A stretch of 64,000 bases of DNA, from the NCBI GenBank assembly GCA_018894105.1, contig CM032128.1, forward strand, positions 35,242,799-35,306,798, read 5' to 3'. Under the pieces are notes generated by a model. The model was not told the origin of the DNA and did no database searches. It worked only from the letters and a program-made list of their open reading frames with translations. Source of the stretch: Jacaranda mimosifolia. Its lineage: Eukaryota > Streptophyta > Magnoliopsida > Lamiales > Bignoniaceae. The translations under genes and the position numbers were made by a program. This document shows, piece after piece, positions 45,882-57,575 of the stretch. Within the stretch, counting starts at the first letter, position 1; each line of letters opens with the position of its first letter.

Positions 45882-48536
45882 TCAACGCCCGCTCTGATTG
45901 ACAAACAGTGAGAAAACATCATCAGGATTATCACTGGCTTTAGTCTCGTTTACCTCATCTTCTTCGTCTCCGAGGCTTAAAGTACTCCGATGCATGGCAA
46001 TCAGACTGTTGTGATCAATTTCTTCTTCACCATTTTCAAGATCCATGCTGCCGCCTGTCGGGCCGGAACTGGCCGTACGTCCCCCCTCGTAGTTCTCTTG
46101 GATCTGGAGGGCGGATTCCAGGCTCCAAAGCACATCTCCCATGGTGGGCCGGTCGACCCCATGATCCGCTAAGCATTTCTCAGCTGTGTCTGTAAATTTC
46201 TTCAAGCAATCTGGGGCAATTTTCCCTTTCAGTTGAGGATCGATAATGTCTTCCAGGGTCTTGTTCCTGGCACACCGCAGAGCCCAGTCGGCCAAGCTCA
46301 CTTGTTCTTTTGGAAGGCTTGGGTTTAAGGCTGGCCTGGCGCATAATACTTCGAAAAGTACAACTCCAAAAGAATACACATCGGATTTTTCTGTTAGTTG
46401 TTGCCTTCTGAAATACTCGGGATCTAAGTAGCCGAAGCTGCCTTTCACCACGGTGCTAACATGGCCTTTGTTCATGTTCGGGCCAGTTTTGGACAGCCCG
46501 AAATCAGAAACCTTGGCGACCCATTTGTCGTCGACGAGTATATTTGTCGTCTTGACGTCTCTATGAATGATGGTGTACTTTGCGCCTGTGTGGAGATAAT
46601 GGAGTCCCCGGGCTGCCCCAATGCAAATCTCTAGTCTCTGTTTCCAAGAAAGGACGATTTTATTGCCTTTGTAAAGATGCTCCCTCAGTGTTCCTTTTCC
46701 CATGTAGTCATAAACCAATATCATTTCCCCATTGTCTTCACAGAATCCAATCAGTGAGACCAAATGTCTGTGTCTGAGCTGAGAAAGCATTTCAATTTCT
46801 GTCTGGAATTCATTGACTCCTTGCTCTGAAGATGGGTTCGATCTCTTGATTGCCACTTTTGTATCTCCATCAATGATGCCTTTGTACACCTTCCCAAAGC
46901 CGCCAACTCCAATAACGTTGGACTCGTCGAAATTCTTGGTGCCATTCTTGATCTCTGCTAAGTTGAAATAGCGGCAATTGCTAGCTGCGTCTGTGGAAAT
47001 AGAGACGCCGCCTTGGCTCTTGCCCAACATGGAAGATTTAGTTGCAGTAGAACTGGAATTCCAAGATATTGGCAACCAACTGGTAGCTGAATCTGATCCA
47101 GGAACTCTCTTCTTCCTCTGGTAGGCGACTAGAAATATGACAGCCGCTATCCCAACTGCCGCAGCTCCACCTGCAGCTCCGGTAATAACTATCGTTGAAG
47201 AATGTGATTTATCTGAAGATTCAAAAGACTTTGGTGCCATATGAGCTTCCTGATATTTCTTCATCATATCTGATATCGTCGGGTTAGGCCCTGCAAGATT
47301 CGACTTTGCATTGTCACTTAGCTTGAATATTTCTAGTCCATTGAGAAGGACATCAATAAATTCAGGCTTCGTCTTGTCCGTAGGTTGAAGCGCCACCCAC
47401 AGTTGAGTGTCGTTGGTTGTCTTGCTGCTGACATGAACTACATAGTCTTTCTTCATTGGAGTTGCAATGGAATTTGTCCGTGCGAATAAATCCACTTCAC
47501 TTGCCGCAGTTTTGTTGTTGATATACACATCAAAAACTCTTTGGTTGGGCTTTGTCATCTCAGAATCACACCAATGGAATCTGACAAGGTACATAAAATT
47601 AGGATCCACCTGGAAAATCCATGTCAGGTTAGAATTCCTGTTTACATCCACGTAAGCACCCATTGATCTGTGGCTTTTATATACATCCAATGGCGCCATA
47701 TATGAAGGCAAACTTTTGTAACTAACTGTTGTATTGGCCTGTAAGGCAACCCCATGGCCGGCGCCATAAATATATAAGCTGTCATCATACCAACTCCGCA
47801 TTAGCCCACCGGAATCATTTGTCGGGGCGATATATTGGCCGCCCACGTTTAGCCTATACATTGTCTCCATGCTGCTGGTGTCTATAGGCACCGTCGTCGC
47901 GGCCTGAAAATCATTCCCCGATCCGGCGGAGCCCGCCAACATCGGATCCTCATCAAAAACTGTCGGGGCAGAAATCACCTCAATCCCATTGACAAACGCG
48001 AAAGATTGCGTTTGTTGATCAGATGGTTTGAAGGTGACATTAAGAGTGGGAAGAGTCGACGGAGCCAGATAATATTCTTTGATGAAATATGCTTGGGAAA
48101 GTGCTTCGGCGGCCAAATATGCGCTGAAATTGTGCAGCAAAGTGACCCCTCCGGCCATGACTGATAAGTAAGAATTGGATATGTTGAAATTTGGGTAAGA
48201 AGAGGGGTAGAAATGGAGGCGAAGCAAAGTGCGGGAGGTTGAATTTTGGAGGGGAAATTGGTAGGTTGCTTCGGATGGGAAAATTCGGGCAGTCATATAA
48301 GGAATATCAGAAGATAAAGAAGGGTCTTGTGTTTCTGCCTTAGCCGTCACAGTTTTCTCACCGGAGACAAGGTACTTGTCGTCGGGCTGCCATGTCCGGC
48401 CATCTGCATCTTTCCCACCAGTTGAAGACCCACAGCCTAAAACCAACGGATTCGGGCCATCGCCGGCGACATGGATTGCAGTTAGAATAAGGGAAAGACT
48501 GAAAAGAGGTAGAAGAATTTGGTTCTTGGTTTTCAT
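45882..48536 (-). CDS. CrRLK1L receptor-like kinase, FERONIA/ANXUR clade
   Basis: Intron-less, as usual in this family; 884 residues from the ATG at 48536 (MKTKNQILLPLFSLSLILTA, a signal peptide). An in-frame ATG at 48641 would add 35 residues and hide the signal, so I prefer the inner start. The outer part has two malectin-like domains with many NxS/T sites. A membrane helix lies at about 448-472. The kinase is complete: Gly loop GVGGFGKV (about 540), VAIKR lysine, HRDVKTTN (about 657), DFGLSKTG (about 679) and the activation-loop motif GSFGYLDPEYFRRQQ. It is an RD kinase. The tail DDVFSLFVNQSGR resembles the C-terminus of FERONIA and ANXUR proteins. These receptors bind RALF peptides and pectin and guard wall integrity, growth and fertilisation. 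Which member it is needs a tree. Confidence 0.93.
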   Translation of the reverse strand: MKTKNQILLPLFSLSLILTAIHVAGDGPNPLVLGCGSSTGGKDADGRTWQPDDKYLVSGEKTVTAKAETQDPSLSSDIPYMTARIFPSEATYQFPLQNSTSRTLLRLHFYPSSYPNFNISNSYLSVMAGGVTLLHNFSAYLAAEALSQAYFIKEYYLAPSTLPTLNVTFKPSDQQTQSFAFVNGIEVISAPTVFDEDPMLAGSAGSGNDFQAATTVPIDTSSMETMYRLNVGGQYIAPTNDSGGLMRSWYDDSLYIYGAGHGVALQANTTVSYKSLPSYMAPLDVYKSHRSMGAYVDVNRNSNLTWIFQVDPNFMYLVRFHWCDSEMTKPNQRVFDVYINNKTAASEVDLFARTNSIATPMKKDYVVHVSSKTTNDTQLWVALQPTDKTKPEFIDVLLNGLEIFKLSDNAKSNLAGPNPTISDMMKKYQEAHMAPKSFESSDKSHSSTIVITGAAGGAAAVGIAAVIFLVAYQRKKRVPGSDSATSWLPISWNSSSTATKSSMLGKSQGGVSISTDAASNCRYFNLAEIKNGTKNFDESNVIGVGGFGKVYKGIIDGDTKVAIKRSNPSSEQGVNEFQTEIEMLSQLRHRHLVSLIGFCEDNGEMILVYDYMGKGTLREHLYKGNKIVLSWKQRLEICIGAARGLHYLHTGAKYTIIHRDVKTTNILVDDKWVAKVSDFGLSKTGPNMNKGHVSTVVKGSFGYLDPEYFRRQQLTEKSDVYSFGVVLFEVLCARPALNPSLPKEQVSLADWALRCARNKTLEDIIDPQLKGKIAPDCLKKFTDTAEKCLADHGVDRPTMGDVLWSLESALQIQENYEGGRTASSGPTGGSMDLENGEEEIDHNSLIAMHRSTLSLGDEEDEVNETKASDNPDDVFSLFVNQSGR

Positions 48537-50546
48537 TGCCACGCCGGAGAAAGAAAAAGGGAAAATTGGCATACAGGAAAACAGGAGGGCTTTTGGATCT
48601 TTGTACAGATTGGACAAAGGGTTTTCCTGTACGCCCGGCAAATTTTAAGCCACTTTTTTCTTCTTGAAATCTATTTTCTTTTTTCTTTTTTGCTCTCAAT
48701 GATTTGAGCTATAGACCATTACTTGGTCTCCATGAAGAGATTCCAAGGATATGCAGGAGACCCTCCCTCGAATACTATTGGGAAATGAAACGAAAAAGAG
48801 AAAATTATGTGCATAGAATTTTATTTTTTTCTATATTCCTTCCTTTTTTCCTGTGGTTTTGTCTTGCCTGGCTTAGGTTGTCTGTAGATCCATTGATGAA
48901 ATGCGACGAATTCGGCAGAAGGAATGAAGAGGAGTGAAAATCTCAGCTTTAAGATGGAAAATTGAATTAATTGTGGATCCTAGAAATGATTGGAACTCTA
49001 ACATCCCGTTTGGTTTTATTTTCAAATGTATTTTCAAAAGTTGAAAAGTTAATTATGGAATAAAAATAGAAATTGAGATGTATTTAAATAAAATATTGCA
49101 AAGTAATTATTATAATATGTTATAGGATTGAAAAATAGATTAATTTATATTTTTTTATGTTTAAAAATATATGTATATTTTATTAATTTGAAAATGATAG
49201 CGAATATTAATCAAATAGAACCTTACAGATCCTCAATTAGTATAAGCCATGGCCATTGATCACAAGAACTTGCTGTGGCCATTAATCGACCTTTTCTCTG
49301 TGCATATTTTTAAAATCTTCCAGGTCTCCCATCCATGGGTTGATCAAGCTTTTGATGAAAGTCCTAAACAATAATATTGCATCTTCTTCACTGCAAACCG
49401 ATCCCTCTAATACTTCACTAAGCTTTTTGCTAAAACTTCAATAGCTACAGCTTTTGATCTTCTTCTTTGTAATAGGAGAGAATCACCGTTGGGATTATAC
49501 AGACATTCTGCGTGCAGTCAAAATAACATACAAGAGAAAAAACACAGTGTACAAGTTCACACAGCACACTATTCCCCAAAACAATATCGTATCGAATTTT
49601 AAAACATGAAAAAAAGTAAAAGATAGTGCTTGCTTGCGTGCGGCGGCACTATTCACACGCGCTTTAGCGCTTATGTAATATAGTAATATATATATATATA
49701 TAGATTAGTGATGCCTACAAAGAAACTTCTGAATCATAATTATCAATCGATTATTAATTATTTCTTGTCCTGAACGAAGAAATATAAATATTTAATTTGA
49801 ATTATAATTATATTTAAAAGGCATACGTATCATTACAACACTGTTAAAATTTCAATTAAGTATCTTCACCGTATTAATGATCGATCAATATACTTTTTTC
49901 GTAAATAAATTCAAACCCAATAATCCATTTAAAAAATTATGAATCACACAAGAATTGAAAATGAAATTTGCTAAGAAGGGAAAAAAGTGAAATAGTTCTA
50001 TTTTCAATCTAACAATATCAGTAGAACTTTTAATGTATTTAGTACACTGTTTTTATCTATAATTTTACCATAATAATGGACTGAAATATGATTCTGTTCC
50101 TCTTTTCCCCCCTTTTTGCCCTTTCTACAATTACATCAGCGCTGGGACATATTATGATTTGTGAGGACAACCTATTCTCAATTGGCTTGTGCGTTTGAAG
50201 GGAATATTCAGACAGGTAACTTACCTTGAAGAAGGCTTTTCACTTCCTCTATTTGCTTAGCCAAACACGCCTCACAGTCTCATGATACGCTGGCACAGAG
50301 CAAGGATGTGATCCAACCATTGGTTTGTAGCGCGCGTAAGATTCACAGAAGACCAAAGCGAGTGAGCGTTCGGTACCTAAATCTAACTCAATCTGTTTTC
50401 CAATCCGTTTTCCGTCTCCTTATTCTTGGGCAAAAATCCGAACTATAAAAATGTTTGCGGTGGAGATTCCAAAGTCGAACTCAATTCAGCTGCTGAATCA
50501 GCACTCTTTACTGTTTCCAGTAAAAATAGAAAAGAAAAGAGAAAAA
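48537..50546. other. Divergent upstream regions of the receptor kinase and GUN1
   Basis: Contains leader and promoter of the kinase (leftward), AT-rich sequence, a TA microsatellite near 49687-49702, and the GUN1 promoter side. A TATA-like tataaaa lies at 50444-50450. No other gene seen. Confidence 0.45.
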
Positions 50547-50836
50547 ATGGTAAACAGTAAAAACAAGAACTCCTTTTGGTCAGTGGTCTCTCGGTGTAAT
50601 CTTCTGCTCACCTTTTGATATCTCTTTCTCTCACTAAACAGTCAAAAAAGGGCAAAAAAAGCCAATCTTTTTATCTTCTTATGGTATGGCCTCCTCGACT
50701 CCGCCACCGCACTGTACACTCACCACCACCAAACCCTACCAGAACCACCATTTCCACCACCCACAAAACCATCATCACAACCAGCGTAAGTCGTCCAATC
50801 AACACCACAACTGGACGCCACAAAAGGTTTCTTTAA
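50547..50836 (+). promoter_or_regulatory. Upstream ATGs in front of GUN1
   Basis: An ATG at 50547 opens a 23-codon frame ending at 50618. If transcription starts far enough upstream, an in-frame ATG at 50451 would lengthen it to 55 codons. A further ATG at 50681, five bases before the GUN1 start and out of frame with it, opens a 51-codon frame that overlaps the coding region to 50836. Its context has C at -3, while the GUN1 ATG has G at -3 and G at +4, so leaky scanning is plausible. Transcript start not known. Confidence 0.45.
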
Positions 50837-53800
50837 ACAACCATTCTTCTCATGCCGCCGCTGCCTCCAGGCCTCCTTCCTCGACCAGCGCCGCCGCTGC
50901 CGCGGCCGGAAGTTCCAACTTTCCATGTCTTTCCGTTGCGGATTTTTCGGGTCGTCGGTCAACAAGATTTGTTTCAAAAATGCACTTTGGTCGCCCTAGG
51001 TCCACTGCCTCTTGCCGCCACTCTGCAGCCGCTGAGGAGGCACTAAACCAAGCTGTTGTCTGCGGCGACGAGTTAAAGTGTATGGATAGTATTTTACTTA
51101 GTTTTGAATCGAAGCTTTATGCGTCTGATGATTATACATTTTTGTTGCGGGAGCTGGGGAATAGAGGGGATTGGTTGAAGGCTATGAGATGCTTTGAATT
51201 TGCAATTAGTCGGGAAAAGAGGAGAAATGAGCTGGGGAAATTGGCTAGCTCGATGATTAGTACTCTTGGTAGATTGGGCAAAGTTGATTTAGCCAAGAAA
51301 GTGTTTGAGAATGCTGTGAATGAGGGCTATGGGAATACGGTTTATGCTTATTCTGCTTTGATTAGTGCATATGCAAAAAGTGGGTACTGTGATGAGGCTA
51401 TTGGCGTGTTTGAGAGTATGAAAGACTCGGGCTTGAAGCCAAATTTAGTGACTTATAATGCTTTGATTGATGCATGTGGGAAAGGGGGTGCAGATTATAA
51501 GAGGGCTTTGGCGATTTTAGATGAGATGTTACAGAAGGGTGTGCAACCTGATAGGATTACTTACAATTCGCTTCTTGCGGTTTGTAGTGGTGCGGGGTTG
51601 TGGGAGAGTGCGAAGAGTTTGTTTAATGAGATGGTTTACAGACGGGTTGATCAAGATATTTATACATATAATACCCTTTTGGATGCCGCGTGCAGTGGTG
51701 GGCACATGGATGAGGCTTTTGAGATAATGGCTGAGATGCCTGCAAAGAATATCCTTCCTAATGAGGTAACATATAGCACAATGATTCGTGGGTGTGCCAA
51801 GGCGGGGAGACTGGATAGGGCACTGAATTTATTCAATGAGATGAAGCTTGCAGGTATTAAATTGGATAGGGTGTCTTATAATACTTTGCTTGCTATTTAT
51901 GCTAGTCTTGGAAGTTTTGATGAGGCTTTGGCTGTTGGTAAGGAAATGGAGAGCATTGGGATTAAGAAGGATGTTGTCACTTACAATGCTCTGTTGGATG
52001 GATTTGGTAAACAGGGGATGCATGATAAGGTTAAGGAACTGTTTGTAGAGATGAAAAAAGAACATCTTTCTCCTAACTTATTAACTTACTCAACATTAAT
52101 CAGTGTTTATTCTAAAGGAGGTCTATACAAAGAGGCAATGGAGGCATACAGAGAATTCAAGCGACGAGGCTTGAAGGCGGATGTTGTTTTCTACAGCAAA
52201 CTAATCGATGCCTTGTGTAAGAAGGGGCTGGTGGAATCATCTGCATTGTTACTTGATGAGATGATGAGGGAAGGGATCCAACCTAATGTTGTTACATACA
52301 ACTCAATCATTAATGCCTTTGGCGAATCAGAAAGTGTTGATCATTTAGAATCTCAGATAGAATCCTCAAAATTAATGATTCTTCAACATATTCCTGACAG
52401 CAAAGTGGAAGATAAAGAGGATGACAGAATCATAGAAGTCTTTAAGCAACTGGCTGGTGGGAAACCAGGCAAAGAAAAGTGTGACCAGAGAGGGAGAAAG
52501 AACTTCCGATGTGTTTTGGGTGTTTTCTGTAAGATGCATGAGATGGAAATAAAGCCTAATGTTGTTACCTTCTCAGCAATTCTTAATGCTTGCAGGTATG
52601 CTTGTCCCACAGAACTTCTCTGTCTGCTAACTTGCATACTTCTTGCTTTTAGTAATCTATATGGAATTACTCATCATACCTTTTTCTTGGTTTATCAAGT
52701 GTAAGTGGGGCTTCTCTATAAGCACCAAAGATATTCTCTTTGGAGGAAAAACTAGAAAACATTTATGTATCAAGCTAATGTTTCAATTAGTTGTCTGCAT
52801 CCTTGCTTAAACTTTAGATTGTCGAATTTCATCAGTCATAGTCTCACAGAGTTCCATAACTTTTCTGTGGTTGCAGCCGGTGTAATTCATTTGAAGAGGC
52901 TTCTTTGCTGCTGGAGGAACTGCGGCTTTTTGACAATCGAGTTTATGGAGTGGCACATGGACTTCTCATGGGCCATAATGGGAATACTTGGTCACAAGCT
53001 CTATTACTTTTTGATGAGGTGAAGCGGATGGACTCTTCAACAGCATCTGCTTTTTACAATGCTTTGACTGACATGCTGTGGCACTTTGGCCAGGTAACTT
53101 ACTAATTAAGTGAAAACTTATCCACATCAGATGGTGATGCTTGGAATAATACCCTACAAATTTGATGTTAATCACAGCTACATGTTTAATCACCCTCCTG
53201 CAGTTGCCTGGCTGTCCTTCAATTTAAATATTCCCATACTGTTGCTACTGTTATATATTAATTTATGTTGGGAAATATTGAGGATTTTTCTAAAGGGTTG
53301 AACAAGTTCTTATACCTGAATTCAGGGCAAGCTTAGAGTGATGGCAAGAAATTGCTGGATGTACTTCAATTTAAATATCTGAAAACTATTAACCTCTGGT
53401 AATTAAAATTGAAAGATTCCATTTTACAAGAAAAGCATCTGGTGTCGTCCTCTCTTTCGATGACAACATTAATTTTAACCTATTAGAGAGGAATGATTAC
53501 ACTAGTTTAGTACTCGATAAGCTCCTAATGGAAAGATTTATGAGTTATAAAGACATGAACTGATTGCTCGAAGTGTCCTTGTTTATCTTTCTTTGCTTTC
53601 TTCCTAAAGCAAGTTAGTTGAACAACAATTTCGGGTGTGTGTTAGTAACTGAAGTGGTACTCTGGCAGTTCATGATGATGAAATGTTAGTTCACAGCATT
53701 TTTTTCTGTAGTTTACTTTTTATTTTACATAATTGTTGACTTTTAGATACGTCGAGTAAAGTGAAGACAAAAGAAAAAAAAAAAAGAAGAATTATGTGCT

Positions 53801-55138
53801 TGGGAACTTGGTCTACGTCCACAGTACAAATAACTCTGAAATCAAATAAAAAGTACCACCAATAAATTAAATATATATTGTAGTGATCTATGCAATTATA
53901 TTGAAGAATCAACCTTGATTCTTAACACTTGCCCTTGAATTGAACATGGAGATCTTGATTGGAGTCTAGAACTTGAATAATGGAGTTGCACTTTTTTACA
54001 AGTCTTCAATTAGCAACATGACATTAAGCGTGATTTAGACAAAATAATTTTTTATTTAGATAGCAATAAAAGGATGCATGGAATGACATATCATGTGGGA
54101 TCACTCCATTGTAACATGATTAATGTGTAACCAAAGATGGAACTCAACAGGATGAACATTGTGCTACAACACAGTGAGAACAAAATGAAGCAGGGCTAAA
54201 ACCTGTTATGGTTCCATGCTAAATTTTAGATATGTCGAGAAAAGAAAAAAAATAAGAAAAAATCAAAAGAATTATGTAGTTTGATACTCGGGCACTCGGC
54301 CTCGGTCTACATTCACGGTACAAGTGCCCAAAGGGCTAAGATACAATCATTCTTTCTCTTTATTCGAGATTACATTACCCATCTACTTGTAAAGCTGAAT
54401 TTACGCATGCGAAGAAATAGCAAATAGAGAAAATCACTCCTAAATGAAATATTTGATATGTATTGTTATGATCTTGCAATTATATATATTAAAGAACTAA
54501 CTTTTGATTCTTAACAATAATATTTCTGCTGCTGGTGAATAGTTCTTATAATCTAGATGCTTGAGTTAAAATTTTCATTTACATATTTCTTTCTCCAGAA
54601 GCGAGGCGCCCAACTTGTTGTGCTTGAAGGGAAATGTCGAGAAGTATGGGAAAATACTTGGTCCGATTCTTGTCTGGATTTGCATCTCATGTCCTCAGGT
54701 GCTGCACGTGCAATGGTTCATGCCTGGTTGCTCAATATACGCTCTATCGTTTTTGAAGGCCATGAGTTGCCAAAGCTGCTAAGGTATATCTCTGTCCACC
54801 ATTTATCAGATTTGTATTGGTTTCAATCTTACGTTAATTCATGAGATTGCTTGGGTTTTTGCTAAACTTGCAGTATATTAACTGGATGGGGCAAGCACAG
54901 CAAAGTAATAGGCGATGGTGCACTTAAGCGCACAGTTGAGGCTCTGCTCGTGAGCATAGGCGCACCGTTCCAGGTTGCCAAGTGTAATATTGGAAGATTT
55001 GTATCAACAGGAGCTGTGGTGGCTGCCTGGTTGAGGCAGTCTGGCACACTAAAAGTGCTGGTTCTTCAGGACGACAGAACTCATCCGGGCACCACAAGGT
55101 TTGATCTTGTTCCAAATTTTCAACAATTGCCAGTATAG
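50686..55138 (+). CDS. GUN1: GENOMES UNCOUPLED 1, plastid PPR-SMR protein
   Basis: Four exons: 50686-52595, 52877-53093, 54599-54783, 54874-55138; 858 residues. The first 100 residues are rich in His, Ser, Pro and Ala (plastid transit peptide and disordered stretch). From about residue 140 to 560 run P-class PPR motifs (for example [60 protein letters not shown]). The C-terminus is an SMR domain with LDLH (about 742) and TGWGKHSK (about 774). The stretch from [13 protein letters not shown] to the SMR domain follows Arabidopsis GUN1 very closely. GUN1 is a low-abundance plastid protein that integrates stress signals to the nucleus and interacts with protein homeostasis and tetrapyrrole pathways. 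Intron 2 is 1.5 kb. The product is some 60 residues shorter than the Arabidopsis protein. Confidence 0.93.
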
Positions 55139-55461
55139 TTATTGTTGTATCATGGTACCAAGATTTTTCTCATGTGTAATAAATGTAAATTAAAGTTCTC
55201 TGTCTTTCTTTCTCCCTTTTCATATGTGTTTACTCTTCTCCTCCCCACCATGTGTATGTGGGGGGCGCGCGGTCCATGGCATGTGTATGGCCTCGTTTGG
55301 AAGTGGGACTTTATGTATCCATGTTTGATTTTGAATTTTGATTGAAATTTGGATAAAGTTTAGCTCAAGTGGTTTGGCAAGGATTAACAAGCAACAGTTC
55401 CCAAATCAAGTGATGCGGTGGTATATCAAAGACCAACCAACTTGGTTTTTCATAAAACTAA

Positions 55462-55779
55462 GAGGGTGTTTGGCTTAGTTTATTCAAAAGGTCTTATAAG
55501 TTCTTACATTTTATAAAATATTTTTGGAGTTTATAAGATGTTAGATTTTTTTATCAAATATAAATTCTTAAAGTGTTTGGATAAAATAAGATGTTGAAAC
55601 TTATAAGATGTTAGTAATGATAAATTTGTAATTAATATGCTTAAAATTAAGGAAGTTTGTTAAAATCTTAAAAATAAATTAGGAATTCATAACTTTTTTA
55701 AATAGAGTTTAGAAGCTTTTTGTTTGAAAAAAATTATTTAACATTTTCTGACATCTTATAAGTTCACCTAAACACCCTC
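55462..55779. mobile_element. PIF/Harbinger-type MITE, GAGGGTGTTT family, TAA duplication
   Basis: The ends are gagggtgtttggctta and, reversed, gagggtgtttaggtga. TAA stands on both sides (55459-55461, 55780-55782). Body contains repeated cttataag blocks. Non-coding. Confidence 0.75.
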
Positions 55780-55910
55780 TAAATTTCAAATAACTTATAC
55801 TATAATTATTTAAAATAATAAAACTTAGATAAGTGTTAATGAATAAATCAAAGTGAAACAATCAATAATGAGGTGTGATATAAGTTTAAGTATATGTGCA
55901 TCTATACTAA

Positions 55911-56300
55911 GAGGGTGTTTGGGTGAGCTTAATTATAAGCTCTTTAAAATTTCTTATAAGATGTTTAAGAGCTTATAAATTGATAAAAAATGTTTGATAA
56001 TTTTTTTTAAAAAAGAGCTTATAAGATTATAAAATAAGATGTTAGGAGCTTATAAGTTATTTTTGAAAAAGTAAGGAGACCCTAACTTATTTTAAGATCT
56101 CAACAAGCTCCTTCATTTTTAACCATTTTAATTACAAAATTGCCATTATTAACATCTTAGAAGCTTTAAGATTTTATTTTATTCAAACACTTCAACAACT
56201 TATTTTAAAAATAAAATCTAACATCTTATAAGCTCCAAAAACATCTTATAAAATGTATGAGCTTATAAGATGTTTTAAATAAATTTAGCCAAACACCCTC
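55911..56300. mobile_element. Second MITE of the same family, TAA duplication
   Basis: The ends are gagggtgtttgggtgagctt and, reversed, gagggtgtttggctaaattt, with TAA at 55908-55910 and 56301-56303. The cttataag/aaaataag body motifs recur. It is 130 bp from its relative and may have inserted in the opposite direction. Confidence 0.75.
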
Positions 56301-56714
56301 TAATTCTTGTATATATTAACAAGACATGAGTGTCGGCGAGGTCGACAAGTGAGAGATCCATTTTCAATAATAATAATACTATCTTTTTGTACAAGGGCTA
56401 ATATACGAGAGAGGAATAGTTAAGTGCATAAATACGATGTCCCATACACCTAACCTTTAATTAAGCGAACACAAAGTCATAGGGACAGAAATGAAAATGG
56501 CAACTTGCTCAAAGAAGCTGAGTAACGCGGGGTAAACTAAGGTGGTTGAGAGTTGGAGAGTTGGAATGCAATAACACAAAATCTACACCGCCACATGATG
56601 GAACGTACAACGGCGACGGCAACTTTGACAATCTATGTGCTTTTAGCTTAAGTACGGGAACAGGGTCACTACCTCAACTGCATGCATTTATGAACCATCT
56701 CCTCCTCGTCCCTC

Positions 56715-56724
56715 TATATATAGC
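56715..56724 (+). promoter_or_regulatory. TATA box of the glycine-rich protein gene
   Basis: ctatatatag about 80 bp before the start codon, a normal plant distance, in an otherwise mixed sequence. The spacer before it (56301-56714) shows no other gene. Confidence 0.55.
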
Positions 56725-56804
56725 TTCAATCATTGATGCATGCTACATAGCAAGATAGCATTTCCTACTCTTTTGGGTTGCTCCATCACATTTCCTAGTA
56801 AAAG

Positions 56805-57575
56805 ATGGGGAAGCCTTTCAAAAATGCCGGTGTGTTTGTTACGATTTTGTTGGTTGGTTTGTTTGTGGTGCAGATTGTAGATGGGCGGAAACTTGAGAAA
56901 GAAACTTTTGGTGGAGGTGGTCTTGGTGGTGGTGCTGGAGGTGGTGGTGGACTTGGAGGTGGTGCTGGTGGAGGTGGAGGTGCCGGTGGAGGATTTGGAG
57001 GAGGGGCAGGTGGTGGTGGTGGTGCAGGAGGTGGATTTGGTGGGGGAGTTGGTGGAGGTGGTGGTGCTGGAGGTGGCGCTGGTGGAGGATTTGGAGGGGG
57101 TAAAGGTGGTGGTGGTGGTATAGGAGGTGGTGCAGGAGGTGGTGCTGGTGGAGGATTTGGAGGTGGCAAGGGTGGCGGCGCAGGAGGAGGAATTGGAGGT
57201 GGTAAAGGTGGCGGTGTTGGTGGAGGAATTGGAGGAGGTGCTGGTGGTGGGGGTGGTGCAGGCGGTGGATTTGGTGGTGGTAAAGGTGGAGGTGTTGGTG
57301 GAGGCATTGGAGGAGGTGCCGGGGGTGGAAAAGGTGGAGGCTTTGGAGGAGGAAAAGGTGGTGGTGGAGGAATAGGAGGAGGCTCAGGTGGTGGTGCTGG
57401 AGGAGGATTTGGTGGTGGAGCAGGAGGGGGCGGTGGTAAAGGTGGAGGAATAGGAGGAGGCTCAGGTGGTGGTGCTGGAGGAGGATTTGGTGGTGGAGCA
57501 GGTGGTGGCGGTGGTTTTGGCGGAGGAGCAGGCGGTGGTGGCGGTTTCGGTGGAGGTGTTGGTGGTGGACACTAA
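56805..57575 (+). CDS. Secreted glycine-rich protein (class I GRP, cell-wall type)
   Basis: Single exon, 256 residues. A signal peptide (MGKPFKNAGVFVTILLVGLF ... VDG) is followed by RKLEKETF and then about 220 residues made of GGX repeats, mainly GGGAGGG, GGGFGGG, GGGKGGG, GGGIGGG, GGGVGGG, ending GGGVGGGH. Glycine is by far the main residue; X is Ala, Phe, Lys, Ile, Val, Leu or Ser. No RNA-binding or Cys-rich domain is present, which puts it with structural cell-wall GRPs. A 62-bp perfect direct repeat (57363-57424 and 57441-57502, period 78 bp) shows recent in-frame expansion. The reverse strand is open and would read as a proline-rich protein, but this follows from the GGN codons. Confidence 0.88.
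   Translation: MGKPFKNAGVFVTILLVGLFVVQIVDGRKLEKETFGGGGLGGGAGGGGGLGGGAGGGGGAGGGFGGGAGGGGGAGGGFGGGVGGGGGAGGGAGGGFGGGKGGGGGIGGGAGGGAGGGFGGGKGGGAGGGIGGGKGGGVGGGIGGGAGGGGGAGGGFGGGKGGGVGGGIGGGAGGGKGGGFGGGKGGGGGIGGGSGGGAGGGFGGGAGGGGGKGGGIGGGSGGGAGGGFGGGAGGGGGFGGGAGGGGGFGGGVGGGH

Noticed and set aside
48537..48641. Upstream in-frame start of the receptor kinase (35 extra residues)
   Set aside because: It would bury the signal peptide; the start at 48536 gives a normal N-terminus.
52596..52704. GUN1 ending at a stop at 52702 as a shorter PPR protein
   Set aside because: The tail after the donor is intron-like and the downstream exons restore the conserved end and the SMR domain in frame.
56795..57307. 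Antisense open frame of 170 residues coding for a proline-rich (PPPxPPP) protein
   Set aside because: It is the mirror of GGN codons in the glycine-rich gene. It has no signal peptide or start context, while the sense strand has both plus a TATA box.
56900..57560. Regular short repeats that might suggest a CRISPR-like or minisatellite array
   Set aside because: The repeats are GGN codons in a continuous reading frame with a signal peptide.
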